Below the pieces are notes generated by a model. That model was not told where the DNA came from, did not search any database, and saw only the letters and a program-made list of their open reading frames with translations. Shown here one piece after another: positions 12,114-26,865 of a DNA stretch of 64,000 nucleotides (position 1 is its first letter; every line of letters starts with the position of its first letter). The stretch comes from Ailurus styani (lineage: Eukaryota; Chordata; Mammalia; Carnivora; Ailuridae). The stretch covers positions 4,360,002 through 4,424,001 of the forward strand of contig LNAC01000276.1 of the NCBI GenBank assembly GCA_002007465.1, given 5' to 3'. A program made the position numbers and the translations under genes.

Positions 12114-15100
12114 GGGAAAAAAGGATTTAGCTCAGTAGAGCAAGCATGATTCATAACCCTGAGCACCTGGGATTCCTTGACAAGCCAAAGCCTTCCTCTG
12201 AGGAGGCTGGTGCCAGGCGACCGGGGCTGAAAGCAGCACAGTGAAGCCCCTCGTGCCCCTCCCGTGGTCCCCCGACTCTGGGGCAGCGAAGCCAGAGGAC
12301 CGGTAGCTCCCCAGAGCCTGTCAGAACACAATGCTCCGACCCACGGCGCCCGGAGGCCAGGTGAGCAGCCCGGGCAGAGCCCCGCGCTCTCAGGCTCGCA
12401 AGGACTTGCGGGACACACAGAAGTGACCACAGCCCGACCCAGCGCCACAGACAGGTCCCGGCGCTCCTTCGCTCGCTTTTCGTTCCACTCTGCTTCAGGC
12501 CTCCTCTCTCCCTTCGAATTACTGTCCTGGCCGGACACGGCCCCAGGACAATGCAGCCATCGCCTCTCCCATCCCTCTCCCTGTAACAACGGCCTTTTGC
12601 AAAAGGTCAAGTGATTGACCAGCGCATCGCGTCCACCTCCGCCGCCGCGCCTCACGAGGACCCAGCGCAGCCGATGGAAATACAGATCCTCGGTCACAGG
12701 AGTTTCTATCCCACACAGCTCAACTGCCAATGGGGCAAAGGCCGAGACACGACGCCGAGCGGACAGGCCTCTGACCACCTAGCAACGACCTAAGCTCATC
12801 TGGTCACTGCTGAGCAGGCGCCTGCAGCGCGGGCGAGGAATCGCCGAGCTCCGGGGAACCGCCGGCGGAGGGGCGGCAAGCAAGGCAGGTGTCACCAACC
12901 TCTGGGTCGGCTCGGGACTCCAGCTCTGCCGGCGCCACCATCGGCTTGGGCGGGTCTGCGGTCATCTGCCACAGGACAGCACATGCCGGCCCCAGTGTGG
13001 ACGCTCCGCTCAGAAAGGCCCAGGAGGACCACGACTCACCTGCTGGGAGCTCCTATCCCATCCAGGTCTCCGGCTGCCCGGAGACCAGACAGCCCCGCGT
13101 TGCCATCAGCCCAGGGCAGGCCCCAGAGGCCTACAGCCCCAAAGGGTGAGAAAGTTCCTGACCGACCAGTCAGTTCTTCTCTGGGCAGCCTTCCCGGGGG
13201 CAAGCAGCACCGGGCAGAGACCACCGTGCCGCGCTCTGCCGCCTCCTTCCGCGACTGGCCCTTCCCAGACGGCTCGCCGGACCTGCACTCCCAACCTTTC
13301 CTCCTCGCCGCCTCCGCCCTCCAGTTTTATATGTTTTGATGATGCACGTCGAGCCTTCATCTCTTCTTAGTAAAGAAAACCTCCTTATGCAGGGGCAGAG
13401 GGGGACAGTCCCTCCAGGGTCCTGGAGCTCTGAGAGGCCAGGAATGCTAAGTGCGCGTGTGTCTCCCAGAGAAACGCTGACGCTGACTACGGAGCCTCTG
13501 GGTAACAAATACTTTGGAAGACATCTGGCAGCAGAAAGAAGGTGGAGAAGCAGAGCGGGGGAGACTGTTGACCCCGGCAGCCCTCCCCACTTCCTTGGCT
13601 CTTCCAGAATTCCCAGGCAAACTTCAGGACAAATGTCTCTGGGAACTGATTCCAACACCTCCCTGTTTGTTCCCGCCAGCCGTCACATGCTAGATGATAA
13701 TCACAGACTCATTTTTTATAAGGAACCTGGCAGAACATAATCAAATTTTCTACAATGAATAAGTGAGGGCCTTTATTTAAAAAAGGGAAAAAAAAGTACC
13801 AAAGCTCCAACTGAATCAGAAAGGACCGCTCTGGAACCTACAGAAGCCCAGCTGAACTCCCTGTGTTCCCTGGGGAGGTGGCCTGCCCGCCACACGGACT
13901 CCCACTCGCGGCCCCGACCCAAACCTGCCTGGCGGGCCGCCTGGCGGGCTGCCTGGCGGGCCGCCGGGCAAGTGCTCGGTGACACTGGGGCGCTGAAAGG
14001 CGGCTCTGGGACGTCGCGCGTCCTCGGGCTGGCCCTCCCCGGGCACACGTGGCCCCGCCTCTCTCCAGGCACCCCTCCTCCTCCACGAGCAAGCACCCCA
14101 TCCACACCAAGCGCCCCTACTCCAGTTCTCAACTGCACTCCCGCCACTTGGACCCCCAGCCACATGGTTCCCCGAGAGGCCTGGGCTCTGAGAGCTGACG
14201 CCTTTGTCTGGCCTCACTCGGACAAAACCGCCAGGCAACGCGCATCACCAGGGCACCCCACAGGGAGCCCCTGCTGTTACCCCAGATGACGCAGCCCCAG
14301 CACAGCCTTGCCAATCCGGTTCAAAGCTGGCTCCTGCGCCTCGCCACGCTGACAGACTGGCCTCACGCCCATTCCTCCCAGCCCTCCCTCCCGTGGAGGA
14401 AGATGCTAATTAACCACAGTCAACCAGGAAACTCTGGGGATAACCAGTCACTAGTCGTTCGCGGCAGACAACGCCCCAGCGCCGACTCGGGACACCTGGA
14501 TCCGACGCAGGATGGCCGCCCCTCCGGGTCTCGGGCACCCAAGCAAGGCGGGAGAGACGTGCCTGGGAGACCCGCAGGCACCCCCGGCCCCGAGGCCGCG
14601 CCGCGCCAGGAGCCACGCAGCAGCCACGGCTGAGCGGCTGGCGGTGCAGGGGCGCACTCACCCCGCCAGCCATCAGCAGCTTGTACCGGAACTCGATGGT
14701 GGGGTTGTTGAAGGTGAGCTTCTCACAGCGCAGGTGGTTCACGGGCGGGTTGCCCTCCAGGTTCAGGAACAGGTCGTAGGTGAAGCAAACCTTCCGGGGC
14801 TCCTCCTTCAACAAAGAAAACAAGGAAGCTCACCTCAGAGGGGCGGGCAGGAGGCCGCGGGGACGGCCGCGGGACACGCTCCCCACCACCGGCCCCGGGG
14901 CCTCTGAGTCTCTCCCCCTCGGGCCCGTACCTGCTTCTCTCACGCACCTCTTCGTCGTCTATCCCGTTACCCAAAATAAATGAACGTACTCTTTGCATTG
15001 GACCCAGCAGAGCAGTCTCCACGAGGGAAACAGAGATCGTCAAGAATGACGTTCTCAGACTCACTGGAAACATTCCCGCTGATGGCACACGCCCTCCCCT

Positions 15101-18100
15101 CCGACCCTCACGGCGCCCATCAACAACCGGAGAGACCGAGGCTGGGAGACTGGCCGACGCGTGGTGGTACCGGGGGTCTGACCCCAGGCTCCGAGGCCCG
15201 CGACTCCAGTCTCGCCCTGTGCTCCCTTCCTGGAGGGGGTGGCGGGGGGCTCCAAAGACAGCCAAATGGCCAACACGCACCCGAGAAGATGCTCGGCAGC
15301 ACTGATGGTCAGGGAAAGGCCAATCCAAACCACGAGAGAACGCCTCCCAGCCCCCAGCATGGCGGCCGCGCGAGGTGGGCAACCTCAAGCGCTGGCGAGG
15401 ACGTGGGGCACACGGCTGGAGCGCGCTGTCCCCGACCCCAGTGCCGTCACCCTGGAGGGCCGTCTGGGGCCCCTCCCCACGTGTACTCCAGAGCGACCGC
15501 CCCATGCCCGTCTCCTGACACACAGCCAAGAGAAATGACGACCTGTGTTCACACGAGCACTACGTCTACCGTCCACGGCAAGGCTGGACTCACAACAGTC
15601 CAAGGTGGACACAACCCCAGTGTCCACGGATGAACGGGTCAACGTAACGTGTCCCTCCACGCACGGGCGCATCTCTCAGCCACGAAGAGGAGCGAGATAC
15701 CGACATGCGCTCCCCGGGGATGGACCCTGAGCCCACGACGCTCAGACACAGAAGGCCACGTGCGGCGTGAGTCCACGTGTGTGACACGTCTAGAACAGGC
15801 TCCTCCACGGACGGGAAGGAAGCGTGTAGTTGTCAGGAACCAGGGCCTGGGGATGAGGTGGTTTTCTGGGGTGATGGAATGTTCTAGAATCAGAAAACTG
15901 ATGGCCACACAATGCTGTGACTACACTAAAAAACCAGTGAATTTGTACGCTTTCTTTTTTTTTTTTTAAAGATTTTATTTATTTATTTCACAGCGGGAGA
16001 GAGATCACAAGGAGGCAGAGGCAGGCAGAGAGGGGGGGGAAGCAGGCTCCCCACTGAGCAGAGAGCCTGATGCGGGCCTTGATCCCAGGACCCTGAGATC
16101 ATGACCTGAGCCGAAAGCAGAGGCTTTAACCCACTGAGCCACCCAGGCGCCCGAATTTGGACGCTTTCAAAGGGAATTTTCTCATACGAGAATTACACGC
16201 AATTTTGAAAAATGCTCCCCATCAGGAGAGAAAACCCTAGGAACTGGGTGCTGGTGAAGAGTTCTCACGTCAGGACCAGGCAGTCAGGGGAGGGGAGGAA
16301 GCGGGGAGCACAGAGCCTCCCACACAGGCATGTCCACGCTCTTTTTCCCACCCCTCCTTCCACCCACACCAGCAGGGTCATAGTCCTGGGGGGAGAAGGG
16401 AGCAGAGGCCGGGCTGAGCCTCATTCCTGCCACTCTGACTGCAGCCCGGGGGTAGGGCCCTGGCCACCCCCCACCCGCCGTCTCCCCAGCCCGCGGTGGC
16501 CTGGTTTATGTGAGCCATGCTGGGCTTTTTGAACTCGGATGAGTGGGTGGCGCCTGGACGTGGGAACCTGGCTGGTCCTCTGCCTGCTTCTGAAAAAAGG
16601 GGACAGAAGTGGGGTCCTACAGTTGCACGTGCACAACTCGCCCCCTGCCCCCCATTTAGGCCACAGGTAGAAGGTGCACCTGTTGAACGAAAGAGTTGCA
16701 GACTCTGCCTTCTGGGAGCCTCAAGTCCAGTGCAGAGACAAGCCTTGCCCTCCCTCCAGCAGCCCCTGGGATCAGCAAGAGTGGTTCTCATCCCCGGCCC
16801 GTCTGAAGCAGACCTGGAAATTGTTGCCCTGGCCCAAGGTGGGCACGTGGCCTGGTGTGAGCGCTGAGGGATGACGAGGTCAGCCTGGGGAGCGCCGGCC
16901 TTCCCAAGTCAAACACTCAGTGTAACGAGAGAGGCTCAGCATCGTTCTTCCCCTGCCTACTTGGAGGGTTGGCGATCCCGGGAAGAGCATGCAGGATGCA
17001 GGAAAGCCATGGGGACCCTGTTCCAGGGCCATCGGCCAGCTGCTTTCCAACTGCTCGTTAAGGAAGAGAAAGAAGCCCCCATAGCAAACTCTACTACACC
17101 TCTGAATGCAGCTCATGCCTCTCCTCTGTGCCTGCACGGTTCCGTGCCAACCTCGTGGAGGCACCTGTCACAGTGGGGAGGTGTCACCACCAAACTGGGA
17201 ACCCCTTGGAGGCAGGGGCTGTGGGGACCCCTGCCCTGCACTCAGGACATTTTTGTCAAAAGAATGAAATGTTAAGAGGGGCAAGAGCAGAGCATGACCC
17301 AACCGTGGGGGTGGGGGTGGGGGCCAGGAAGGTTCCCTCGAGGCTGCACCTCAGAGAGGGGCCGGAGTCAGTCAAGAAGGGGGTGGGGAGAAGCTGCAGA
17401 GGCCACAGCAGAGTCCTCTCCAGAGTCTGGATAGTCCATACGGCTACAGCTGGAATGGGAGGGGGGACAGTGGAGGCAACAGGTGACCTGGAGAGATGGG
17501 CCTTGGCCACATGCTGGGGGCAGAGGTGTCCACTGGGAGGTCTAGGCTCAGAAAGAACAAGTCCAGGGGGCCTGGGTGGCTCAGCTGGTTGGGCATCTCT
17601 GCCTTCAGCGATCCCAGGGTCCTGGGCTCGAGTCCCACGTCAGGCTCTCTGCTCACCGGGAGCCTGCTTCTCCCTCTCCCTGTTTGTACACCCTCTCTGT
17701 CAAATAAATAAATAAATAAATCTTTAAAAAAACATAATAAAACAAAAACCCTTAAAAAAAATAAAGAACGAACGAACAAGCCCAGATATCTGTGTCCCAG
17801 GAAGCAAATACCCTCTGACTTGCAGGATGCCACTATGGGGGGCAGGGTTTGAACCTGGCAAATAAGGGAGCAAAAAAAGAAAAAAACCCACAGGGGCACC
17901 TGGGTGGCTCAGTGGGTTAAAGCCTCTGCCTTTGGCTCAGGTCATGATCTCAGGGTCCTGGGATAGAACCCTGCATCGGGCTCTCTGCTCAGCAGGGAGC
18001 CTGCTTCCCCCTCTCTCTGTGCCTGACTCTCTGCCTACTTGTGATCTCTCTCTCTGTGTCAAATAAATAAATAAAATCTTTAAAAAAAGAAAGAAAGAAA

Positions 18101-21100
18101 AAAAACCCACGGCAAGGGTCTGTCCTGCCTTCCCACGAGGTGAACGCAGGAGATGGAGAGGCAGCCTGCATGGACGTCTCCAGCTAACGTGTGCAAAAGG
18201 GACTCGAGCACTACTGTCTGTCCCTCCTAACGGGTCGGGGGTCGGGGGCACTGTTCACCAGCTGCACCGAACACCACGCACACCGGCCACAGACAAGGCC
18301 AACGCGCCACCTCCCAGGGAGGACTTCGGCTCCAGATTCAAGTTCATGTTGCCCGGGAACATGCAAATTAGAGGACGCTGCTAAGTAACCAACACCACAC
18401 GCACAAAAGCAACAGAAAGCCAGGTGATACCAAACTCTACAGGACAAATGACCCAGTTTCTTCAACAAGTAAACTACAAAGAAAAGCAGTGGTAGAGGGA
18501 GACTCTTCCCTTCTTTACGGCTCTTCACAGTAAAAGGAACTTATGAGACAGACTCAGGAATCACAACACATTGGCCTTAACTGTGGGTCCTGATTCAAAC
18601 AGGAAAAAAAGCCTTTAAACACTGCGTATTAAGAAATCGCTTATTTGTAGGTGTGACACTGGTATTATTATTATTTTATGATTAGAAAGCGGTCCTCATC
18701 TCTTAGAGACACGTTCTGAAACAGGGACAGACGAGATCACGACGTCTGGGGAAAACGACACAGGCCAGAGGCCGCCCCAGCGCGGCCCCCGCGGTAAGTG
18801 CTGGAGCCCGGGGCTGGCGGGGGCGAAAGCACTCCTCCGACTGCTGTAGGTGTCTCATTCTTTCCCGGAAAATTCCGTGAGGGGACTCAGTGCACCGAAG
18901 CCGCACCCGCGGCAAAGGAACCGAGCTAAGGGAGGAGCGGGTGGCCGGGGCCTCGCAAAGGCCAGCAGGAGGCGGGCAGGCAGCCGGACGCCCCGCCGGC
19001 GCCACCGCGAGCACGGGGCTAGACCCGGCCAGGCGTCACCTCTCACTGGCTGCTGGCCGGGGGCACGCGGCCTGTCGTCCTGGAGCCCCGGTTCCTTCAA
19101 CCGCAAGTGGGACTGTTCGATGGGACAAGGCCGCTAACGGCTCAGGTGGGTGCCGTTGAGAAAGGGAAGTCACCACTCGTACCAGAAAGAGCTCCGGGCT
19201 GCAGGACGTCCGCCGGGAGAGCCGGCGGACAGACGGTGACTGCGGCAGAACGGGAGCTCACGGGGCCACGCACTGTGGCTCTAGCGATGCACACACAGCG
19301 CTGGAGCGAAGCGGACGGTCTGGCACCGAGCCCGGGTGCCCAGCATCCGCCAGCATTTCCCACGGCCGGGCCCTTTCCTAAGCACTGAACACATACGACT
19401 GCTTCACAGCCCGGAAGACGGGTGCTCTCAGTGGCCCCACTTCCCAGACGCAGAAGCTGGAACAGGCAGGCGAGCTGCCTGGTGCCACACGGGCGGCGGT
19501 GCTCTCTGGAAGCCCTGGCCCTGGAGCAAAGCAGGGGGAGTGCTCTGGGCTCCGCAGAACCGGGCCCGCAGCGTGTGGGCTGGGCAGGGGCTTTCCCTGG
19601 GCGCTACCCCTTGTCCGGCCCTGGTGACCCGGATCGGCTGCTGACAGCCGAGTGTGTGTCACAGCACACTGAGAAGGGCTCATCACAGCTCCTTCTGGAT
19701 TGAGACCTCCGGCCTGTGACGCCCCTTCCCCGGGAAACCAGCCCGCTTCTCAGGAGACGCAGGTGGCACGGCAACGCCTCCGAGAGCCAGCAGCGTGTTC
19801 GGTGAGGAGCAGCCAAGTTCAGGGTACGCTGGGCCCACAGTCCCGAGAGCAACACCCTTGTCCTTCCAGCCAGACCCTGCGGGCGCCCCCCTCTCAGCCA
19901 AGGCAGCCGAAGCCGGCCTCCAGCGTTCTCAGCGCAGGCCACGGGCAGCTGCCCACTGTCCGGGATACTGGCTCGAGGCCAGCGTCTCTCTCCAGACTCA
20001 GCCAACTAAGATGCACAGGAACTGGCCAAACTGGTGGCAGCAGCCAAGGCTGAGGGTGCGTGGACTCGTCCACAGCGTTCGGGCAGTCCAGGCCACGGGG
20101 GCCCCGGTCGAGGCCCACCGCCCATGGCCGTGGGGCTGGCTGACCACACCTGTGGTTTCGGCTGCTGCCCCCGAGGAGCCCGGGTTGAATGCCCCACCCT
20201 GTGTGCAGCTCAGAACACAGCAGCTGAGGGCGGCCTTGGGGCGAAGTCCCGGCCATCTGGGCCCTGCCCACACTTCTCTTTCCGGGCCTGTCTGCCATTC
20301 CCCTGATAGAAGGCCCCAGCGTTCAGATAGATAGTTAAACGTGGATCTGATCGTGGCCCTGTATCTAACTGCCAGCTCACAGGGCTGCAGTCGGTAACCT
20401 CCCCACCAGACAAACCATACAGCTTCTTGAAATGCTTTGAGAGAGATAGAGAGAGAGAGAGAGAGAGATGGAGAGACAGACAAGATTTAAAGAAGCTTAA
20501 GAAACGCAGTAACCAGCAGCGAAGTACCAACTTTCTCTGAATTCTGATTTGAACAAGTTATTAAAATATATATATACGTGATAATAAAAAAAGCTGCCAT
20601 TGTTGGACATTTGATATTAAGAACTGTTTATTTGTTCATTCCCAGCTATGATGACATCGTGGTTAAAAACTTTTAAAAGAGTCTTACCGTTTACAGACAC
20701 AGACTGAAATATTTACTGATTAAAAGACAGGCTGTCTCGGACTTGCTTCAAAATCATGCCGGGGGCCAGAGGTGAGAACAGCACGGTACCGCAGCGTCTA
20801 ACTGCTGGGCTGGGGGGGCAGGGGCCGCGCCAGGGTCTGCTCTGCTACTCTCTCTACTTCCGTAGATATTATTAAGTTTTCTACATTAAGACCCTTAGCA
20901 CACGGGCTTAGCTCCACCCAGACTCGCTCACGGCTCTGCACGGGGTATCCGCGGACTGCCTCCCACGGACAGACTCTCTCCTGGTATGGGGGACAAGGGC
21001 ACAGACAGGGCCCTTCAAGGAGCCCAGGAGGCCAACAAAAGCACCCAGCCCCGGGTCCCCTGGGAGGCTCCCCGGCCACCCGGTGGATGCTTCGCTCCCT

Positions 21101-24100
21101 GCTCAAGTGGACACCCCACCACCAGCACCCGTCAGGGAGGCCCCCCACCCCCCGGGGCCAGGCGCTGCGCCACAGGCTTTACCCAGCCCCTTACTTCCTG
21201 CTCACAAATGCTCTGGGACTTAGTCACTGCTCTCACCGCACGTCACAAGAGGAAACTGAGGTTTGGTGGCATTTAATCATTTGTCAAGGCCATGCGGAAC
21301 CAACAAAGGTCAGGCACTGGAGTCCACAGACCACGGCCTCTGGCGTCCTCCTGTGGACACGGCTCGGCCACACCCAGCCCCAGCTCCCACGGTGTGCCCG
21401 CCCGGGACGACAGTGGGGCACCCGGGACGACAGCGGGGTGCCCGGGACGACAGCGGGGTGCCCGGGACGACAGTGGGGCACCCGGGAAAGAGAGCAAGGG
21501 GAGCTCCATGCACAGCCACCACCGCCAAACCGTGACTCCCACTTCCAGGACCCTGAGGTTCCGGGGGGTCACGGAGGCACTCCTGAAGGGAGGGGCCTGG
21601 AGGTGCCCAGGGTCCCTCCACAGGAAACGTCAGGGACATTACAGCCAGTCCAAGCCAGGGGGGCGCTGCGCAGCCGTCGTAAACAACGAGGCAGACTTAG
21701 GGGCACCGATGCGGGGGGGTCCACAGACACTTGTTTAAAAATGCGTTTCCCTCCCTCCCTCCCTGTCTCTCTCTCTCTCACACTCACCTCACAGAAAAAA
21801 CTGTTTCTAGAAGGACGTCCCTAATTGTTTATAGTGGTTAATTCAAGGAGACAGACTGAAGAGAGGGCTGCGACTCCCTGCGGCCCACACACAGCACCTC
21901 TGCAGTCAGAGGCAGCAGAACGACTGTAAAAGGCTCACGGAAAACAGTGCAACGTGGGCTGAAAACTGGGCTCTGGGGTCCAAGACCTTCTGGATGCCAG
22001 AGCAGCTTTGCCGCCAACTCACTGTGTGACCCTGGACAAGGCCCTCCACTCTCTGAGCCTCAGTGAGCAGAGGAAATCAATCGCAGGGCTGTGGGTATAG
22101 CAGGGGAGGGGGGAGAAGAGACCGTGGCTCCGGCGGGTGAGGGGGCGTCCGTCCGGGCCTGCGGCCTGCCCGCCCCACAGCCGCTCTGCCGGGATGAACA
22201 GTCAGACCCGAGGCTGCGTGAGCCCAGAGCTGGGCCCTGAGTGGGCTAATGTTGACAGTCCGGCCTGTCCGACCCTCCTCCTCCGCACCCCTCCCTCACT
22301 CCGGGGGGGGGGACAGTGTTAAGTGACTCAGTGATGTGATTCCCATCTTTACAGGAAACGCATTAGTCAGTCAGGAAAGATTCTCAGGGAAGTTGACTCC
22401 AGGCCGATTCTTCCATCCCCTTCTCAAGGAGCCCGGGCGAAGGCACCGGTTAGGGAGCCAGCCGGAGGGCAGACTGTCCTTCCCGGCCTCCTGGGGTCAG
22501 GCTGAGCCCCTTCTCATGCACAGGCTCTTACGAGGCACTTCTCGGTGCCGCACCAGACACCGCCCTCTAGGAAAGAGAGGTGCTTCTGGGGTCCCCCATG
22601 GGGCACAGAGGCCGCTCCGGGGAAAGACAATGTGAGCCGCACAGAGGGCTGGCATTCACGTGGCCTGTCACAACTCGGCAGCCCCCTGACCTTTCCCGGG
22701 GCCTCCCAGCACAATGCCCCTTCTGTCCCGGCTCCCCACCACCCCCCCAGTGAGGCTGGGCCAACGATCCCTGTGCAGAGGGCTGCCTGCCTCTGGAGCG
22801 CCACCAAGCCCCCAAAGCTGACCCCCGTGTGGGCACAGGGCCGAGCTGGTGGTGACCCTAGAAGCGGGGCAGGCCGGGAGGGCAGAATGTGAGCTCCCCA
22901 CCCAGTCATTCAAGACTGGCTCTCACACACCGAGTCTCAGTTTACACAGAGGGCAGGTGGGCAAAGCCTTGGCCAGCCCCAGGGAGCGGGTCTTCGCAGG
23001 CCCGGCGGGCGGCAGGGGGATGACAGTGGGTGGAAGAGCGCAGCATTCAGTGGCCCGGGGACCCCCGCCAGCTTGGTGCCAATCCTACGCACTGTCTACA
23101 TGGCTATTTCCCCAGAACACAAGTCAGCCAGGATGTGTCCAAGAAGCCTCTGAGGGATTCTGGCTCAGAAGCTGGCAAGCGTGGTTTTAACTCGCTTTAA
23201 AGCAAAATCAAAACCCCTCCCGAATAAAACTACGCAAACTTCCCAATAAAATGTACCAACCTGCCCTTCCTGTGACCTCAGATGCCACGGAGGGTTAGTG
23301 ACGGCCGGGGCTCGCTGGCCGACAATAGCTTGTTAGAGGGGTGGGGGTGGAGGGCAGGAGGATGTCTAATATTAGCAGCAATAGCCACAACGGACTTGTT
23401 GACACTTGACCACTTCTGAAAACCGGGTGATCTCTGAAAGTCAGAGTGCACACCTGATGGGTCTCCCTCCTCCCGGGGTGTGTTATTACAGCGATGGTAC
23501 CTCTCACCAGGAAACAGTCGACCACAACGAGCCCAGGCCATGTTCACTCCTGACAAACACCCATAGGGCTCAGGCGGGGCCCTGGGAGGGGGAAGGGCGG
23601 CAGGAGAAACACAGAGTGGTCCCTGATCAGCGAGGAAGACCTCTCCTTCCCATTTCTCAACTGATGAACCTTCTCTCCCCTTGGTTTTGCCAATCACTCC
23701 AACCCAGAAACTGGGGACTAAGAGGAACCAGCTTGACTCTGAAACACAGAAAATCAGATCTAAGAGGATTCCCATGGAAAATGAAGTCACATCAAACGAC
23801 GCCTTAGATCCAGAACAACTGCCAAGTCCAGCCACCGGCCTCAGCTCATGACTCAAAACCAAACCAAAACAGCAACTCCAAGCCAAGGTCAATGTGCTGT
23901 GAACACGAGCAGGTAAATCATGGGGTCACCAACTGGGGGGTGTGGAGGTAGGGCCCAGGTCATGTCCTCAGGGGCCACACACCCAGGGAGGGGCAGCGGC
24001 CCTCCAGCTCCATCCCCCACACGGGCACACCATGCCCTAGACCAAGCCCTGGAGCCTCCCTCCCACGTGGACACCAAAGCGCCCCGGCTCCCCAGTGCCA

Positions 24101-26834
24101 CCCACCCGCTTCTGGGACACAGACAGGTACTTCCTGTTTGGCAGCCACTGAATTACTTCCAAGAAACGTGGAAGCAGCTCTGCTCTGTAATGTGACTGTG
24201 CCACCACCACACAATCTGGGACGGGCATCAGATGGGCGCTTTGCTGGGCATCCTGGAGCCTTGACCAGAAGCAGACGAACCCAGAGGCGCTGGGGGGATG
24301 GTCGACCAGCACATCCGCTCCCCACACACAAGCCTGAGACGGCTCTTTACAGGGCAAGTGGCACCCCCCACGCCCAGCTAGCACACTCCAGTGGCTTTCC
24401 CCTGTGCCTGGGTTGAGTTGCCCTGCCAACCACCCAGCCTCCCTTTGGAACCCAAGTGCCCCTGACTCTCCACGTCCACGTCCACAGTGCTGCTGCTTTT
24501 GATGAAGGACAGCTGGAAGGCAGGCAGGGACCAGCGCCACCCCCCAAGAGAAAACCACCCTTAGGAGGATTTCTACACCACCCTGGAAGGAGTCCTCCAC
24601 GCGTTCCCATATGATAGATAGGTGACAAAAATCCGATTGGATGACAGGCGCAGGGAGGGTTGATCAGATTAAAACAGCCCACCAACAAGCCCATAAAAAC
24701 CCCTAGACTTAGAAACTCCCGTGGCAGGCCCTTCTGGTCCCCTCCCTCCTCGGGAGCTTTGTACTATCACTTTTCGATCGCTCAATAACTCTTGCTTTGC
24801 TGCCCACCACTCTGTCTGGTTTACCTCTTCATTCTTTGAAGTGGCGGCATGACCAAGAACCATGGGCACCGACGCGGGGGAAAAAAAATCCCGCAACACT
24901 TTGACCTGGAAGGGTGTCTCCTGGTCCTCCCCACCCCGCCGACCCCCGCCGTCCTGCAGGTCTCAGAGGACAGCTGGCCTCCTAAGGGCAGCCTTTCCCT
25001 GCACATCCTCCAGCTCGTGCTGAAGGAGTCCCCATGATACCCGCACAGGAGTAAGAGAAAGATACTCGTATCTGAAGGATGTTAAGAACCCTTAAAACCC
25101 AACAATAAGAAAACATCCCAACTAACAACAACAGAACAGCCTCTAAAGTTCTGGACACTTCACCAAAGGAAATACATGAACTTCAAACAAACACATGAAA
25201 AAAACGCTGCGTGTCATCAGCCAGCAGGTTAACATGAATCAAAACCTACTGATTCGGGTTGAGGGATTTAGGTTTGGGTTTAGGGATACTAGTTCACATC
25301 CACGAGGACGCCTAGAATTAAAAAGACAGGATGTCCTGGTGAGGATGGGGAGAAGCGGGAAGCCGGGCACTGCTGGTGGGAATGGAAAATGGTGCAGTTG
25401 CTATGGAGAAAAGTACAGCCTTCCTCAAAAAAATGAAACCCAGAATTACCATATGATGCAGCAATTCTACTCCTACGGATGTGCCCCAAAGTAGTGACAA
25501 CACCTCTGCACATGAAAACATGTACATGATGTTGCTACTAGTGGAAGCGAGGCATCAACCGACAAACAGTTCAACACAATGTGGTCCACCCAGAGGAGGG
25601 AATGCACCTAGCCCTAAAAAAGAATGAAGTACTGACGCGTGCTGCAACGCGGATGAACTCCGAAAATATGAGGCGAAATACAAGATGCAAGTCAGAAGAG
25701 ACCACACGTCGTGCGATTCCATTTATGTGAAAGGTTCAGAACAGGCAAATCGATAGCTAAAAAGTAAATTAGTGGTTGTGAGGGACTAGAGGGAGGGAGG
25801 AGGAGGAGCGACTGCTAATGGGGACAGTTTCTTTGTGGGGAGGGAACGTTCTGGAATTAGTGGTGATGGTCGCCCAACTCCAAACATACTAAACACCAGT
25901 GGAATGTACACTTTCAATGGATGAATTATCTGGCATGTGAATCGTATCTTCGTAAAGCTATTTTTTAGAAAAGAGAGCCTTGAGGACACAGCCCCGGAGA
26001 CAAGTGACCCCGCCCAGCACAGGGACGCAGGGTCCCGCGGACGGCCAGCTGCTGGCACGTCTCGTGAAGCCAAACACACCCGCTCCGTGCGACCGGCGAC
26101 CCCACACCAACTGGGATTGTCACGCATGTGAACTGAACACTTACGTTCACCCAAAAACGGGTATGGGGACGTTTAGGACAACTGTGTTCACAATCAGCCA
26201 GAGCCGGAAACAACTGCGACAAACGGGTAAATGACCCGCAGTGCAGCCACACCATAAAAAGGAATGAGCTACACGTTCGGACGACACGGACGACTCTTCA
26301 GCGCGTGCTGCGTAGACAAAGGGCTGCATGCTGTGTGGTTCCATTTCTAGGACAATCTGGAAGAGGCCAGACTACAGGGATGGGAAACAGATGCGTGCTT
26401 ACGAGGGTCGGACGGGGAAGGGCCCTGACTTCAAAGGGACAGCGTGAGGGGGCGCGGGGGGCTGGAACTGTTCCACACGGCACTGCTGTTGCGGCGGATG
26501 TGTGGCCGCATGTCAAAACCCAGAGTGAATTTCACTGAAAACAAACCAAAACAATCATAACAATAACCAGACAGGCAGGAGGAGGGGTCCAAGATGGAAT
26601 GTAGACTGTGATGAATGAATCTAACCATGCTCCACGTGTAGACATAACCACACCGACAAGGCGGAGGGACAGAGCTGTCATAAATGACCTAGTGCGGGGG
26701 CGCCTGGGGGGCTCAGTCGTTAAGCGTCTGCCTTCGGCTCGGGTCATGGTCCCAGGGTCCTGGAATCGAGCCCCGCATCGGGCTCCCTGCTCCCCCTGCA
26801 TGTGTTCCCTCTCTCACTGTGTCTCTCTCTGTCA

Positions 26835-26865
<31 letters not shown>

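Larger units (their letters stand above)
11148..14661 (-). other. MLLT1: MLLT1 intron 4
   Basis: This 3,514-nt intron is GC-rich, with a (GA)n microsatellite at about 12080-12115 and a 12-bp tandem repeat at 13927-13970. An AT-richer tract at about 13680-13800 shows no recognisable repeat. Confidence 0.85.
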
